This document shows, piece after piece, positions 27,301 through 32,410 of a stretch of 43,160 bases of DNA. Each line of letters begins with the position of its first letter. Within the stretch, counting starts at the first letter, position 1. Below the pieces are notes generated by a model. That model saw only the letters and a program-made list of their open reading frames with translations, had not been told where the DNA came from and searched no databases. The position numbers were made by a program, and so were the translations under genes. The stretch covers positions 1 to 43,160 of the forward strand of contig DGEO01000049.1 of NCBI GenBank assembly GCA_002385985.1, read 5' to 3'. The DNA comes from Anaerolineaceae bacterium UBA3924. GTDB lineage: Bacteria > Chloroflexota > Anaerolineae > Anaerolineales > Anaerolineaceae.

Positions 27301-27644
27301 ATCTCTACCCCGTCGTCCTGGTTGAGCAGGTTCTCCGGGTTCTGGAACAGGCGCACCTGGTAGATCTGGCTGGTCAGGTCGGCCTTGCCGCTGATCTGGT
27401 ACGTCTCCCGGACGGAAGACTCGCCCACATTGGCCAGAGCCGGAGCCGGGTAGGTGACCTGCTCCACGGTGGTGGCAAATTCATACGATCCAGCCTGCAC
27501 CAGGCGCTGCCAGGAATCCTGCAGCGTCCGCTGGGAGGCGGCTGCGGAAGTGCCGGGGATCACGAAACAGAAAACCAGTACGGCCGCCAGCAGGCATGCG
27601 GCCACAATGATCACGCTGCGGTACAAAGGCTTCGATGACGTCAT
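15387..27644 (-). CDS. Giant 4085-residue LamG/TSP3 surface protein with membrane-spanning blocks
   Basis: Order of parts by my count: N-terminal hydrophobic signal or anchor (about 8-35); a lipoprotein-like LppX/LolA-type domain (about 40-285); two transmembrane helices split by RRKW (about 290-340); Asp-rich TSP3-like calcium repeats DxDxDGxxD (411-538); a long unassigned region; a polytopic hydrophobic block of about five helices (about 1195-1375); a second TSP3 cluster (1605-1721); and seven LamG-like jelly rolls (about 1753-1956, 2066-2276, 2278-2598, 2605-2800, 2803-3014, 3345-3560, 3565-3776). Ig-like domains sit between LamG5 and LamG6 and at the C terminus. VYLPF occurs near 3931. 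No LPxTG anchor is visible. It is the first gene of the operon; AAGGGA lies nine bases before the ATG. The role is presumably adhesion or glycan binding, by inference. The reading frame is intact throughout. Confidence 0.85.
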   Translation of the reverse strand: MTSSKPLYRSVIIVAACLLAAVLVFCFVIPGTSAAASQRTLQDSWQRLVQAGSYEFATTVEQVTYPAPALANVGESSVRETYQISGKADLTSQIYQVRLFQNPENLLNQDDGVEIHIERNSARGRVIGSEEWEELKDVSASSFFLGDTNSAFLAAARNIREVDSQTIALPDGGKVAVTRYSFDVDSDRYAAIMRDQMVAELQRAGELPLGMNLEVSEEYRQMVAGGEIWVDANGLPARMTVTMQMPPEKNGDRVEATITTEYFNHAAGQQMAAGVPGFFSGLAGLLPTGQKAAEMAMSAGIFTGAVLLASLMLVFSRRKWAYAAVAASVILSMVVTPLWQSVKAADFNAKQAEKAAAREETLAQASQQEVDLWNPHANPLDRVETGGYSPMQPAFKVSAQAAQPTAAADSGDVDTDQDGLTDAYESQFDITILNPNKADTDDDGLNDNVELKLNLAPGLKDTDGDGIWDIDEVRPFYAGDRDWYLNPGERDTDYDGIIDGIECPERANGSSNGVCRDTDGDGIPDAFDSDDDNDGVPTLYDESPYVVDYQVYTVDSPLRLSLQGAGQQPMLFTYQLIPANEKHLTYALNVLDWPSGDNDGQIQRVNGSTFADHMSSEQADTDPRSRYGDLRLIPMAEIRLSGDLVPLPLSRTVEVSVSEGSFSARFEFTSSEDFPGKTRIELTSGSIDSGRTLYLGQGMCDDVREVARLDLRSTGESTVVSVPLGPLAGGDYVLFVKDSSAKMGSCAPIPPVAHGKMSEYVYDSTTLQAYGGAARNDTNGDVLIYTPLSVVYDESGGKPVAFSTRVPFTNEFGGFDLSTQEVRLVWLLNMLTDVCKPMPDDYSESKSGTWCDKDKLDRWNTDISRVVHSYTDEFRLAGLSVVEEHGVDLAVIFENPQTDTDLQFDDPLWGLANGLENTFLAGRSSDGQNLDLTIAEIQRRFDPDHNGDITDPTLLWGFDRDTFRVYTYQYATADEVTSTIGDSVSEILTGQFNPTSAEVVTLLFARMIQQRTSSVGEDGASCSAAGCVIDLSGKGTVTQAMLNWAPYRRTGDQWTPYDVNAYLDRLEANLRTLPDYQPVDESQDARDYADGTVGLAKLLYQSLVTGTAMLVALNGAPVINVPAVKHDEDVFNEFNNNKGTGKIVATVINTSVELILDGLKNTPHLLSSIVFGETNMAWGFIKAFGHGAAQKASPITKLLTTTFRKVAFGVGVGIVIAAIATLAILYLVGGNSPMGIWAGRILFATFSAVSAVLAGVALVNAIKAIKSVAESSKAAAIIGVVVSAVITWGVFIYSWIASGATFGSVAFNNLLAEAIAATFTLLLMAALSATVVGAIIVAVIGLIDALINTICILAGANDLEEGHWVRQYVCIGISGWITKIIKWIIYSNTYLINYEDGNRLSFTYVDQDLEDVSAGMTYGNNMRIAIGVKNTIKKSSVPIDWKAAAYFWQYSDSNAKSAAFAYKLQTSKKDIHNGLDRGDSTSGWKWIADSTWEQVFRAETDGFSVPVPPVGLNQDPVLYLTEGSAIPVQECWAIFIPILMPAPLPICYVRTERASFSTDISGGLTVDVFPRTLDEFYTLVQDSSMPGGYRQAWTLSGKLPFPVLKDADGDGLLSKAYPGGNDPDDSQYDTDGDGLSDSFELSLGTNPRMADTDDDGLLDSEEVVLGTSPTRKDSDGDGLSDLDEILGWLYTYDFTETGAPLETMVYPDPLMADSDLDGVTDYLEKVYGFHPRVYQNSDVLEYELSMRELDAPLVMLRFNEEVGSLVFADSSNFGFSASCVAGECPLSGFDGRYGAAVRFDGGELLRITTSAKAITLGEDQPFSVGGWVNTTTGGTLFSKWNQSAGDGVRFEITSDLRLALISAHGTATSQSAVPAGTWAHVAAVFDGTRAQFFINGSPAGTASFSVPAPTGSPVEIILGAYEGSGGLTGFYAGGLDELAFFDFALPAADVVERWMMARYNFNDSYVRPGEELVYSSTVTNLLNSRFAYGLLTTVIDKVDAVVDWASKLLPRTFVLYPDNPVVQGVNSETMETRLQIEPDHAVTEDVTFTQTATAQIVDRRSESNLAELWLRFEEGPGAQKFVDDSGNMPPRDVTCTDCPYAGETGMLNRAVRFRGDYIQRIDLPDLGTMNMLDRGWTFAAWVKPDPGSYGTRIPLVDSAGNRFSIELVRQIFGGYLPAVYVNGSNVLPAMSWRTMKVNVWSHLVVKFEQATGRLTVYINGGEVFSVDAASIKGNPETDNLSLWLGGSMPAGFALDDLRIFSRPLSAIDVNRLAERPVLELTMDSDGFGDSSVYNQKVVNPKNWPARSSEAVRGTSLYPGEKSSLGYIYVDGNELLDMSDGSFTFSLWVYPLPQSNSTWQGIFGRRELNNEHYAYPTLERQGNRLRFGFGDGSQYVSYTSGDVLTERKWNQVTITFAPSPTETGKYIYRLYVDSDLKESAVFTSTPTSATSFYVGHSSKSYRVYLDTLYMDDEHDAGSHAEPYIEEYVNGSHVRNPMGEKSLGDGDSYHVNYARVYDNFETVRFEVWEADSTSGDDKCGTLTRTWYDFPDNGLQTLNLSNGFDGRLTYQMTRTSIQFFGYIDNLEVYRYAIDSEQAYDIFHSEPLIARLPLDDRPSSNTFENRAEIGVADDGVCGGIACPAAGTTGLINQAVRFDGADDVISVPVRSTGSYMISLWLNTTTLESGVYSLYNGDNLYHQLYLKNGNICSLVSSTEMCSQGGRVADGSWHFVVYANNGSTADLWLDGEKVDSRTSSPAVPSPGTTAKLGFAPGVEHSMFNGQLDDVRLFRYAQDEATIRSLQSRAPIFMAHLDEPDGSQGFDDATPGDFQLDCSGACPSGGLPGRLQSAVEFNQPDAALRLRQERLSTDTTGFTVSVWVYPTQVRPSEQSILTIADGSNASPRAAINLAAGSTAINVYPADGSGVHTSFAELIQNTWNLITVVVEPDPARNGENFFLYINGYLDSSWTANGKRTGLGRVTLGSGAGMSGAPGGPYTGKLDEVAVYAYALNEIEIRDIFTYQMGQVEETASLTMTIDADDPFAELVSYNLDFPYSDENDRVLHVEASDATSGIAMVEMKVQHVDAPAVEWSLAPVCLDAPGGTAFCPTFDPKYGEGRYTLSFRAVDQVGNQVETGGYEILVDRTAPRIFANLQDGGLYAAEPHPTIPGTWVLPMRGTVLDDVLSQGMPGSGLDLSSVRVTVTSENGELAGMGQAVPTLTPASNGYEWSLDFLFPEREPTGVMKVTIEAKDRVGNLATRVITILLDASAPAAQLESHRVPEEKAAALTDESTLGEKLLTGGRVGGMVSDEPQEGIPYLTEAGKAAASGVERVQVAFEPSLNVSTLYNEPYPEDLLAWLPLDSITIPENAEGVPDETLPERYFMDISPFQFSGVCSGENCPEVGETGHRSGSIRFDGNDKYINLGSNVNLANRSFSVLVWAKRDQAGHSDPFLWQGPLTVAGQRFLFGIDYADRLVCGFGGSDLVTAEAFGDTEWHAYACTYDAETGRRVLYRDGQEVAADTAAPVAEMNEDLFVGSAPVGSLDGSLDELMVLGRVLTAEQVRELYTGYQTVFHLTVEDTFLAGGAQIIDRSGFFHRATLLAGDGDEFNKVTDGAVGDFALHFDGDDSLAVDPAFSLQLDRGAFTQMAWIRPDASAGPGGIISQFSENPELRYPSIYLTENDGLIAGFGSYYAWNQVESPAGVIQRGAWNFVAARYDGQTYSLYVNGQLVAKTSELAGFKPYPANQFQIGDGFIGDIDDVKIFTRALSDLELAALAQSGWRDAALAGSAWSSPVPEYLEGPYQANVRGWDNFGHFATGYDVSHQWGGIIDTLAPRFTFERVVDPQNPELVTYTFSVEDSNLDETSIRQNLCPEAAVKREYFNASWLLSTGVPPNTNLYRISGTCTVEARTYEPTGIYACDLAGNCVGKEYPAVMGERVYLPFAANGEPGAAAARPQSPARPAISAELAEKVSTWATLAETTSRADAGQAPVIDIWTGTLTPADVRSLFHSNLRGTVSDDTEVSEVRVEIWKDGELIYTTRASVYEGLWNAVWFYPPGGKPADGVYTLKATAVDAAGHETSVERELTVQLKP

Positions 27645-27700
27645 TGATGTTGTTCCCTTGCTGTGAAGAAACGTGCCTTTTATTCGACAGCATCCCTCCC

Positions 27701-27725
27701 TAAACGCTGTCAGACAGGACGTTTA
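27701..27725. promoter_or_regulatory. Imperfect palindrome in the leader of the giant operon
   Basis: TAAACG-CTGTC-A-GACAG-GA-CGTTTA is an inverted repeat with an inner 5-bp and an outer 6-bp arm, offset by two bases. It lies 57-81 bases before the ATG of the giant gene. It could be an operator or an mRNA hairpin. There is no T tract after it on the minus strand. Confidence 0.4.
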
Positions 27726-27843
27726 GCCTGTTCAGATGTATTCAGCTGAAAAGTTGTCGTTAGAGATCTGGCAGCGGGGTTGAGACAGAATCCAGTCTAG
27801 TATGGAAGATGTGAGGTTGGTTAGGACACGGTTTTATCAGAAA

Positions 27844-27849
27844 ATTATA
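27844..27849 (-). promoter_or_regulatory. -10-like TATAAT, candidate promoter of the surface operon
   Basis: The minus strand carries a perfect TATAAT about 200 bases before the giant gene, in an unusually AT-rich stretch (27726-27900). No good -35 is visible at 16-18 bases. If it is used, the mRNA has a leader of about 190 bases that includes the palindrome at 27701-27725. Confidence 0.4.
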
Positions 27850-28145
27850 ACAAGTTATTGAGATAATGACTCACCCAACTTGAGTATTCGAGTAAATGTG
27901 TCAAAAATCTGGACCGGTTTTCCTGGTTGGAACAAGATCACGGGGCACAGCACTCCGCAGGGGAGGTCGTCCCGAAACGAGCGCAGGGCACGTCCCCGCA
28001 GAGAGCCTCTCACACAATGAGGTCCACCCCCTCCATGAGACCCGCCATCCCCTGCTATACTGGTGACACAGCCAGCCCGGCCGGCACCCGCCCCGGACTG
28101 GCTCGCATACGACGGTCCGCTTCGAGCAGCATACAGGAGGGAATG
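27850..28145. other. Gene-free divergent spacer
   Basis: No gene is supported here. The part near 27850-27900 is AT-rich and has CAAGTT/AACTTG arms (27851 onward). On the plus strand a TATACT (28056-28061) could be the -10 of the oxidoreductase gene that starts at 28146, but I see no matching -35. AGGAGG at 28135-28140 is that gene's ribosome site. Confidence 0.5.
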
Positions 28146-28835
28146 ATGAGAATTGCTGTCCTCGGCACCGGCATCGTCGGCCAGACCCTGGGCGCGCGGC
28201 TGGCCGAACTGCACCACCAGGTGGTCATGGGCACCCGCTCCCCGGCCGCCACTCTGGCCCGCGACGAGCACGGCCGCTACGGCACGCCGCCTTTCAACGC
28301 CTGGCTGTCCCAGCACCCGCGCGTCGAGCTGGCCTCCTATGCGGAAGCAGCCCGCTTCGGCGAACTGGTGATCAACGCCACCAGCGGGGCCGGCTCGCTG
28401 AACGCGCTGCAGTCGGCGGGGGCGTCCAACCTGGCCGATAAGATCCTGATCGACGTCGCCAACCCGCTGGAAGCCGCGCCGTCCGGCCCGCCCGCCCTCT
28501 TCGTGGCCAACACCGACTCGCTGGCCGAACAAATCCAGCGCGCCTTCCCCTACACAAAGGTGGTCAAAACGCTCAACACCGTGACCGCCCGGCTGATGGT
28601 CAACCCGCGCCTGGTGGCCGGCGGCGAGCACACCATCTTCGTCAGCGGCAACGATGCGGAGGCGAAGAAATCCGTGTGCGAGTGGCTGGAAGCCTGGTTC
28701 GGCTGGAAGCACATTCTGGACCTGGGCGACATCACCACCGCCCGCGGCGTGGAGATGTACATGGCCCTCTGGCTGCGTCTCGCAGGCGCGCTGGGCACCG
28801 GCGTGCTCAACATCCACGTGGTGAAAGGCTCCTGA
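28146..28835 (+). CDS. NADP-binding protein of the coenzyme F420-dependent oxidoreductase (Fno-like) family
   Basis: The 229 residues start with a Rossmann motif, MRIAVLGTGIVGQTLGARL, then VVMGTRSP, where R may bind the NADP phosphate. Next come VINATSG, DVANPL and KTLNTV, all typical of the Fno/NADP oxidoreductase F420-dependent family. Fno itself moves hydride between F420 and NADP. Many short relatives have no proven F420 link, so the cofactor partner is uncertain. Two ATGs overlap (28143 and 28146); I chose 28146 because AGGAGG then lies five bases upstream instead of two. The next gene follows after 84 bases but appears to have its own promoter. Confidence 0.8.
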   Translation: MRIAVLGTGIVGQTLGARLAELHHQVVMGTRSPAATLARDEHGRYGTPPFNAWLSQHPRVELASYAEAARFGELVINATSGAGSLNALQSAGASNLADKILIDVANPLEAAPSGPPALFVANTDSLAEQIQRAFPYTKVVKTLNTVTARLMVNPRLVAGGEHTIFVSGNDAEAKKSVCEWLEAWFGWKHILDLGDITTARGVEMYMALWLRLAGALGTGVLNIHVVKGS

Positions 28836-28848
28836 ACCGCTTTCCCGG

Positions 28849-28877
28849 TTGACGCCCCGGCCCGCGGGCGGTAGGAT
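28849..28877 (+). promoter_or_regulatory. Sigma70-like promoter of the amidohydrolase gene
   Basis: TTGACG (28849-28854) and TAGGAT (28872-28877) are 17 bases apart. The same TTGACG-N17 arrangement occurs before the FAD oxidase gene at 37708. Confidence 0.5.
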
Positions 28878-28919
28878 AAAGGCGGATCCCCATTCACCCA
28901 ACCGCCGGAGGAACACCGC

Positions 28920-30461
28920 ATGGAAACCCTTGTCCGGGGCAAATATGTCTTCACCGACGCGGCGCTCGGCCCGGCCGGCGTGCTGACCGGCGCCGCCGTG
29001 CTGGTTTCTGGCAGCGAGATCGCCGCCGTTGGCCCTTACGAAGCGCTGCGCCGCGATCACCCTCAGGCCGCCCTGCTCGGCGGGCCGGACTGCATGGTGC
29101 TGCCCGGCCTGATCGACGCCCACACGCACGGGCGCGGTCTCTCGTTCCTGCAGCGCGGCCCGGGCTATGACTTCCTGGAAAACGCGCTGCTCGACTGGGC
29201 CTTCGCCGTCGACCTGCCCGCCGAACTCAACGCTCCGCTGACCGCCCTGCGCCACCTGCGCAACGGCTGCACCACGCTGCACCACAACGAAATGGGCAAA
29301 GTCAGCGATCCCGACGCCCTGGCGAAGGCCGAGACCGCCCTGCGCGCCTACCGCCAGGCCGGCATCCGCGCCGCCTATTCCCCGGGCATCCGCGACGAGA
29401 ACTTCCTGGCTTACGACGACCAGGCCTTTTTCGCCACCCTGCCGCCCCACCTGCAGGAGTTCGCCCGCCCGCTGGTCTTCTTCGACAAAGTAAAAGCCCG
29501 GGAGGATTATTTCGCCCTCTTCGAGCAGCTGTACGCGAAATGGAACGGCGGGCTGACGCGCATTTTCTTCGGCCCCTCCTGGGCGCACGGCGCCAGCGAC
29601 GAATACCTGCTCCGGGTCAAGGAGCGCGCCGATGCCCTGGGCGGGCTGCCGGTCCACATCCACACCCTGCAGACGCCTATCCAGCGCGCCTACGGGCTGC
29701 GGCGCCACGGCAAATCGCTGCTTATGCGCCTGAACGACCTGGGCCTGGTGGACGAACACCTCACTCTGGGCCACGCCGTCTACGTGGACCAGGCTGACAT
29801 CGAGCTGCTGGCCGAGAAGGGCGCTTCGGTTACCCACCACCCGAGCTGCAACTTCGCCATGCGCAACGGCATCGCCCCGGTGGTGCCGATGGTGCGCGCC
29901 GGGGTGAACGTGGCCCTGGGCATCGACGAAAAGGCCTTCAACGACGACGAGGACGCCATCGGCGAGCTGCGCATGATCTTCTACATTCACCGGCTGAGCG
30001 GTTTCGACCTGGAAGACACCCCCGCGCTGGACCCCTACCAGGTGATCGCCATGGGCACGCGCAATGCCGCCCGCTGCCTGGGCCTGGGGGACGAGGTGGG
30101 CGCTCTGCGGCCCGGCATGAAGGCCGACCTGATCACCCTGGACATGGCCGAGATGACCGCCGACCCCTGGGCCAGCCCGGATCTGGACCCGGGGCTGCTG
30201 TTCATCCACCGCGCCCGCGGCAGGCACGTGCGGGACGTGCTGGTGGATGGGCAGGCGGTCGTCGTCGACGGAGCCGTCCAGACCATCGACGTCGAAGCGC
30301 TGTACCGCGAGGTGCGCGCCTGCGTGGAAAAGGGCCTGACCCCCGCGCAGCGGGCCTACGCCGAGCGGATGAGAGAGATCAAGCCCTACGTGCAGCGGTG
30401 GTACCGCAGCTGGGCGGACTTCCCCCGCGAGCCGTTCTACGCGGTGAACTCACGCAAGTAG
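28920..30461 (+). CDS. Amidohydrolase-superfamily metal-dependent hydrolase (Atz/Trz, deaminase type)
   Basis: This 513-residue TIM-barrel hydrolase has the small N-terminal beta-sandwich and the metal ligand motif PGLIDAHTHGRG. TLHHNE, PVHIHTLQTP and SVTHHPSCNFAMRNG follow, then ALGIDEKAFNDDED, whose aspartate is the usual fifth metal-site residue. A C-terminal DGQAVVVDG returns to the beta-sandwich. This pattern fits the chlorohydrolase/S-adenosylhomocysteine deaminase/guanine deaminase subtype, which removes amino or halide groups from purines, pyrimidines or triazines. The exact substrate is not visible. GGAGGAA precedes the ATG. It is convergent with pyrK, with a GC-rich repeat and a hairpin between them. 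The nearby pyrDK and LIV-type transporter genes make a nucleobase-like substrate plausible, by inference only. Confidence 0.87.
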   Translation: METLVRGKYVFTDAALGPAGVLTGAAVLVSGSEIAAVGPYEALRRDHPQAALLGGPDCMVLPGLIDAHTHGRGLSFLQRGPGYDFLENALLDWAFAVDLPAELNAPLTALRHLRNGCTTLHHNEMGKVSDPDALAKAETALRAYRQAGIRAAYSPGIRDENFLAYDDQAFFATLPPHLQEFARPLVFFDKVKAREDYFALFEQLYAKWNGGLTRIFFGPSWAHGASDEYLLRVKERADALGGLPVHIHTLQTPIQRAYGLRRHGKSLLMRLNDLGLVDEHLTLGHAVYVDQADIELLAEKGASVTHHPSCNFAMRNGIAPVVPMVRAGVNVALGIDEKAFNDDEDAIGELRMIFYIHRLSGFDLEDTPALDPYQVIAMGTRNAARCLGLGDEVGALRPGMKADLITLDMAEMTADPWASPDLDPGLLFIHRARGRHVRDVLVDGQAVVVDGAVQTIDVEALYREVRACVEKGLTPAQRAYAERMREIKPYVQRWYRSWADFPREPFYAVNSRK

Positions 30462-30488
30462 GGGGGTAGGTGCAATCCCCTACTTGTA

Positions 30489-30588
30489 CCCATGGGGGCA
30501 GGTGGGGGATGGGTGGGCGTCACCCCCATGCCTGGCGGGAGGGGGCGACACTCCCTCCAGGGGGAGACGGGGGCGCTGCCCCCGTCTC
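30489..30588. repeat. GC-rich palindromic intergenic repeat, copy A
   Basis: It opens with CCCATGGG, then CATGGGGGCAGGTGGGGGAT (30491-30510), which differs by one base from 37661-37680. CATGGGGG and CCCCCATG arms, and GGAGG-type and CCTCC-type arms, make successive hairpins. The last is the perfect 11-bp stem at 30564-30588. The G runs could also form a quadruplex. Confidence 0.6.
30564..30588. terminator. Hairpin between convergent genes
   Basis: GAGACGGGGGC and GCCCCCGTCTC form a perfect 11-bp stem with a three-base loop. It reaches the stop codon of pyrK. There is no T tract on either side, so it would be a weak intrinsic terminator or an mRNA end protector for both the amidohydrolase and pyrK transcripts. 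Confidence 0.5.
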
Positions 30589-31382
30589 TATTCCGTGTGA
30601 GAGACCGGCCCGTCCAAACACACCAGCCAGGCGGCGCGGTCCGGATCATCCAGCGAATCCGGCAGCTGCAGCTCGCACTCGCCGCACAGGCCCATGGCGC
30701 AGCGGCCCCGGCGCATGACCACCTCCCAGGAGAGCTGGCGCGGCACCTTATGCTCGCCGCACACCCGGTCGATCTCCTCCAGCATGCGCACCGGGCCAAC
30801 GGCGTACACGCCGCCGTCCGGCCGGCTTGCGGGGTCGAGCAGCAGCCGCTCGAGCGGCCCGGTCACGGGGCCGGTTTCGCCCTGCGAGCCGTCTTCCGTC
30901 GTCACCAGCACGCAGGCCCCGGCCTGCTCAAAGGCCTCGACCATGATGATTTCCTTCGCCGTGCGGGCCGCCAGGATCACATCCACCGCCGCGCCGCCGG
31001 CCAGCGCGCGCCGGGCCAGGAAGAGCAGCGGGCCAATGTCGAAACCGCCGCCAACCAGCAGCATCTTCTGCCCGTGCGGGCGGAAACCGTGGCCGATCGG
31101 CCCGCGGGCGCGCAGCCGCCCGCCCACCTGCAGCCCCTTCACCAGCGGGCTGGTCGGGCCGACCGCCGTGGCCGTCAGCGTGAAGGGATCATCGCCGGTG
31201 ATGGAGAAGGGGATCTCCGAGTCCGCCGCCAGCCAGGCCATGACGAACTGGCCCGGCTCGGCCGGCACCGGCCGGTCCAGGGTGAACGTGCGGGTGCGGT
31301 AGTTCTCTTCCTTAATATCAGTAATGGTGTAGGTCTGGTGAAGCAGGCCAGGCCGGATGGGGATGGGGTTGGAAAATGTCAT
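30588..31382 (-). CDS. pyrK: Dihydroorotate dehydrogenase B, electron transfer subunit
   Basis: This 264-residue flavo-iron-sulfur subunit passes electrons from dihydroorotate oxidation in PyrD to NAD+. The N-terminal ferredoxin-reductase-like barrel has RTFTLDRP and PGQFVMAW, with IPFSI at the FAD motif. LLVGGGFDIGPL begins the NAD domain. The [2Fe-2S] cysteines are Cys228, Cys233, Cys236 and Cys255 in the pattern CAMGLCGEC...C. The start is the ATG at 31382, which overlaps the pyrD stop (ATGA), so the two are translationally coupled. pyrK lies after pyrD, the reverse of the order common in Firmicutes. The protein would work as a PyrD2-PyrK2 complex in the cytosol. Confidence 0.92.
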   Translation of the reverse strand: MTFSNPIPIRPGLLHQTYTITDIKEENYRTRTFTLDRPVPAEPGQFVMAWLAADSEIPFSITGDDPFTLTATAVGPTSPLVKGLQVGGRLRARGPIGHGFRPHGQKMLLVGGGFDIGPLLFLARRALAGGAAVDVILAARTAKEIIMVEAFEQAGACVLVTTEDGSQGETGPVTGPLERLLLDPASRPDGGVYAVGPVRMLEEIDRVCGEHKVPRQLSWEVVMRRGRCAMGLCGECELQLPDSLDDPDRAAWLVCLDGPVSHTE

Positions 31383-32305
31383 AGGATCGCCTTTCCACGC
31401 ATCGACTCCAGGTCTGCGTAACCTTCTTCGTCCATAAAGGCGGCCAGCTCGGCGGGCAGCTGCTGGAACACATCCACGCCGCGGTAGTACACCGCCGAGC
31501 CGACCCCGACGGCCGTCGCCCCGGCCATGATCATCTCGGCCGCGTCCACGCCGCTGCACACGCCGCCCGTGCCGATGATGGGCAGGTCCACGGCCCGGGC
31601 CACATCGGCCACGCACTTCAGCGCGATCGGCTTGAGCGCCGGCCCCGAGATGCCGCCCACCTTGTTCTTCAGCACCGGGCTGGCCGAGCGGGCGTCGATG
31701 ATCATCCCGGGCATGGAGTTGACCGCGCAGATCACGTCCGCCCCGGCGTCCCTCACCGCCCTGGCGATGGCGCCGATGTTGGGCACGTTGGGCGCCAGCT
31801 TAATGGCCACCGGCAGGTCCCCCACCGCCTTCTTGACCGCCTCGGTGGCGGCCGCGGCGGTGTCCTCTTTCGCCGCGAAGGGCATGCCGAACTCATCCGC
31901 CACGTTGGGGCACGACAGGTTGGCCTCGATCAGGTCCGGCTGGACCTGCGCCAGGATGCGGGCGGTTTCGCCGAACTCGGCGACATCCTTGGCAAAAATG
32001 CTGACAAACAGCAGCGCCCCCTCCTCGTGCAGCCGGGGGAGAATGGCGGCCAGGTTCTCTGCTTCCGCCTTCGCCCCGGGGTTGGTCAGGCCGATGGCGT
32101 TGATCAGCCCCGCGCCCCAGTCCAGCGCGGTCGGGTTGGCGTGGCCGGCCCGCCGGTTCAGGCTGCAGGACTTGGTGGTCACCGCGCCGATGTCCAGGCA
32201 GGCGATGCGCTCCAGCAGCCGGTTGCTGGTGCCCAGCACACCCGAGGCCAGCACGAACGGGTTGCGCATTTTGAGAGGGCCTAGCTGACAGGTTAAATCC
32301 GCCAT
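31379..32305 (-). CDS. pyrD: Dihydroorotate dehydrogenase, class 1B catalytic subunit
   Basis: This 308-residue FMN TIM-barrel enzyme oxidises dihydroorotate to orotate in pyrimidine synthesis. MRNPFVLASGVLG starts the barrel. The active-site loop EANLSCPNV carries Cys132 as the catalytic base, diagnostic of class 1 rather than the Ser of class 2. AIKLAPN, VNSMPGM, GGISGPALKPIAL and IIGTGGV complete the FMN and substrate sites. GAGGAG precedes the ATG at a normal distance. The gene lies directly after a strong terminator hairpin at the end of livK, with only about 30 bases between, so its transcription may depend on readthrough. The adjoining pyrK supports class 1B over 1A. Dihydropyrimidine dehydrogenase-like PreA is the main alternative and is less likely. 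Confidence 0.92.
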   Translation of the reverse strand: MADLTCQLGPLKMRNPFVLASGVLGTSNRLLERIACLDIGAVTTKSCSLNRRAGHANPTALDWGAGLINAIGLTNPGAKAEAENLAAILPRLHEEGALLFVSIFAKDVAEFGETARILAQVQPDLIEANLSCPNVADEFGMPFAAKEDTAAAATEAVKKAVGDLPVAIKLAPNVPNIGAIARAVRDAGADVICAVNSMPGMIIDARSASPVLKNKVGGISGPALKPIALKCVADVARAVDLPIIGTGGVCSGVDAAEMIMAGATAVGVGSAVYYRGVDVFQQLPAELAAFMDEEGYADLESMRGKAIL

Positions 32306-32334
32306 GGTCGCTCCTCAAACTGAAATTCCGGGAT

Positions 32335-32379
32335 AAAAGCGTTCCTGAGCGCGGCAAGGGCTGCCGGCGCTCAGGAACG
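32335..32379 (-). terminator. Strong intrinsic terminator between livK and pyrD
   Basis: CGTTCCTGAGCGC (32340-32352) and GCGCTCAGGAACG (32367-32379) form a perfect 13-bp stem, with a smaller GGC/GCC stem inside the loop. On the minus strand it is followed by GCTTTTATC. It comes 31 bases after the livK stop and about 30 bases before the pyrD ATG. Confidence 0.85.
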
Positions 32380-32410
32380 TGTTCAGACTAGAGACAAACG
32401 GCAGCCAGAA

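Noticed and set aside
15387..27644. A frameshift or gene fusion artefact in the 4085-codon giant gene
   Set aside because: The frame is continuous, domain boundaries are regular, codon composition is uniform, and no internal ribosome site with a plausible start was seen at domain joins.
27855..30227. 790-codon minus-strand open frame opposite the amidohydrolase and the F420-type gene
   Set aside because: Low-complexity Gly/Val/Gln/His composition and no family similarity; the plus-strand genes have clear motifs and ribosome sites.
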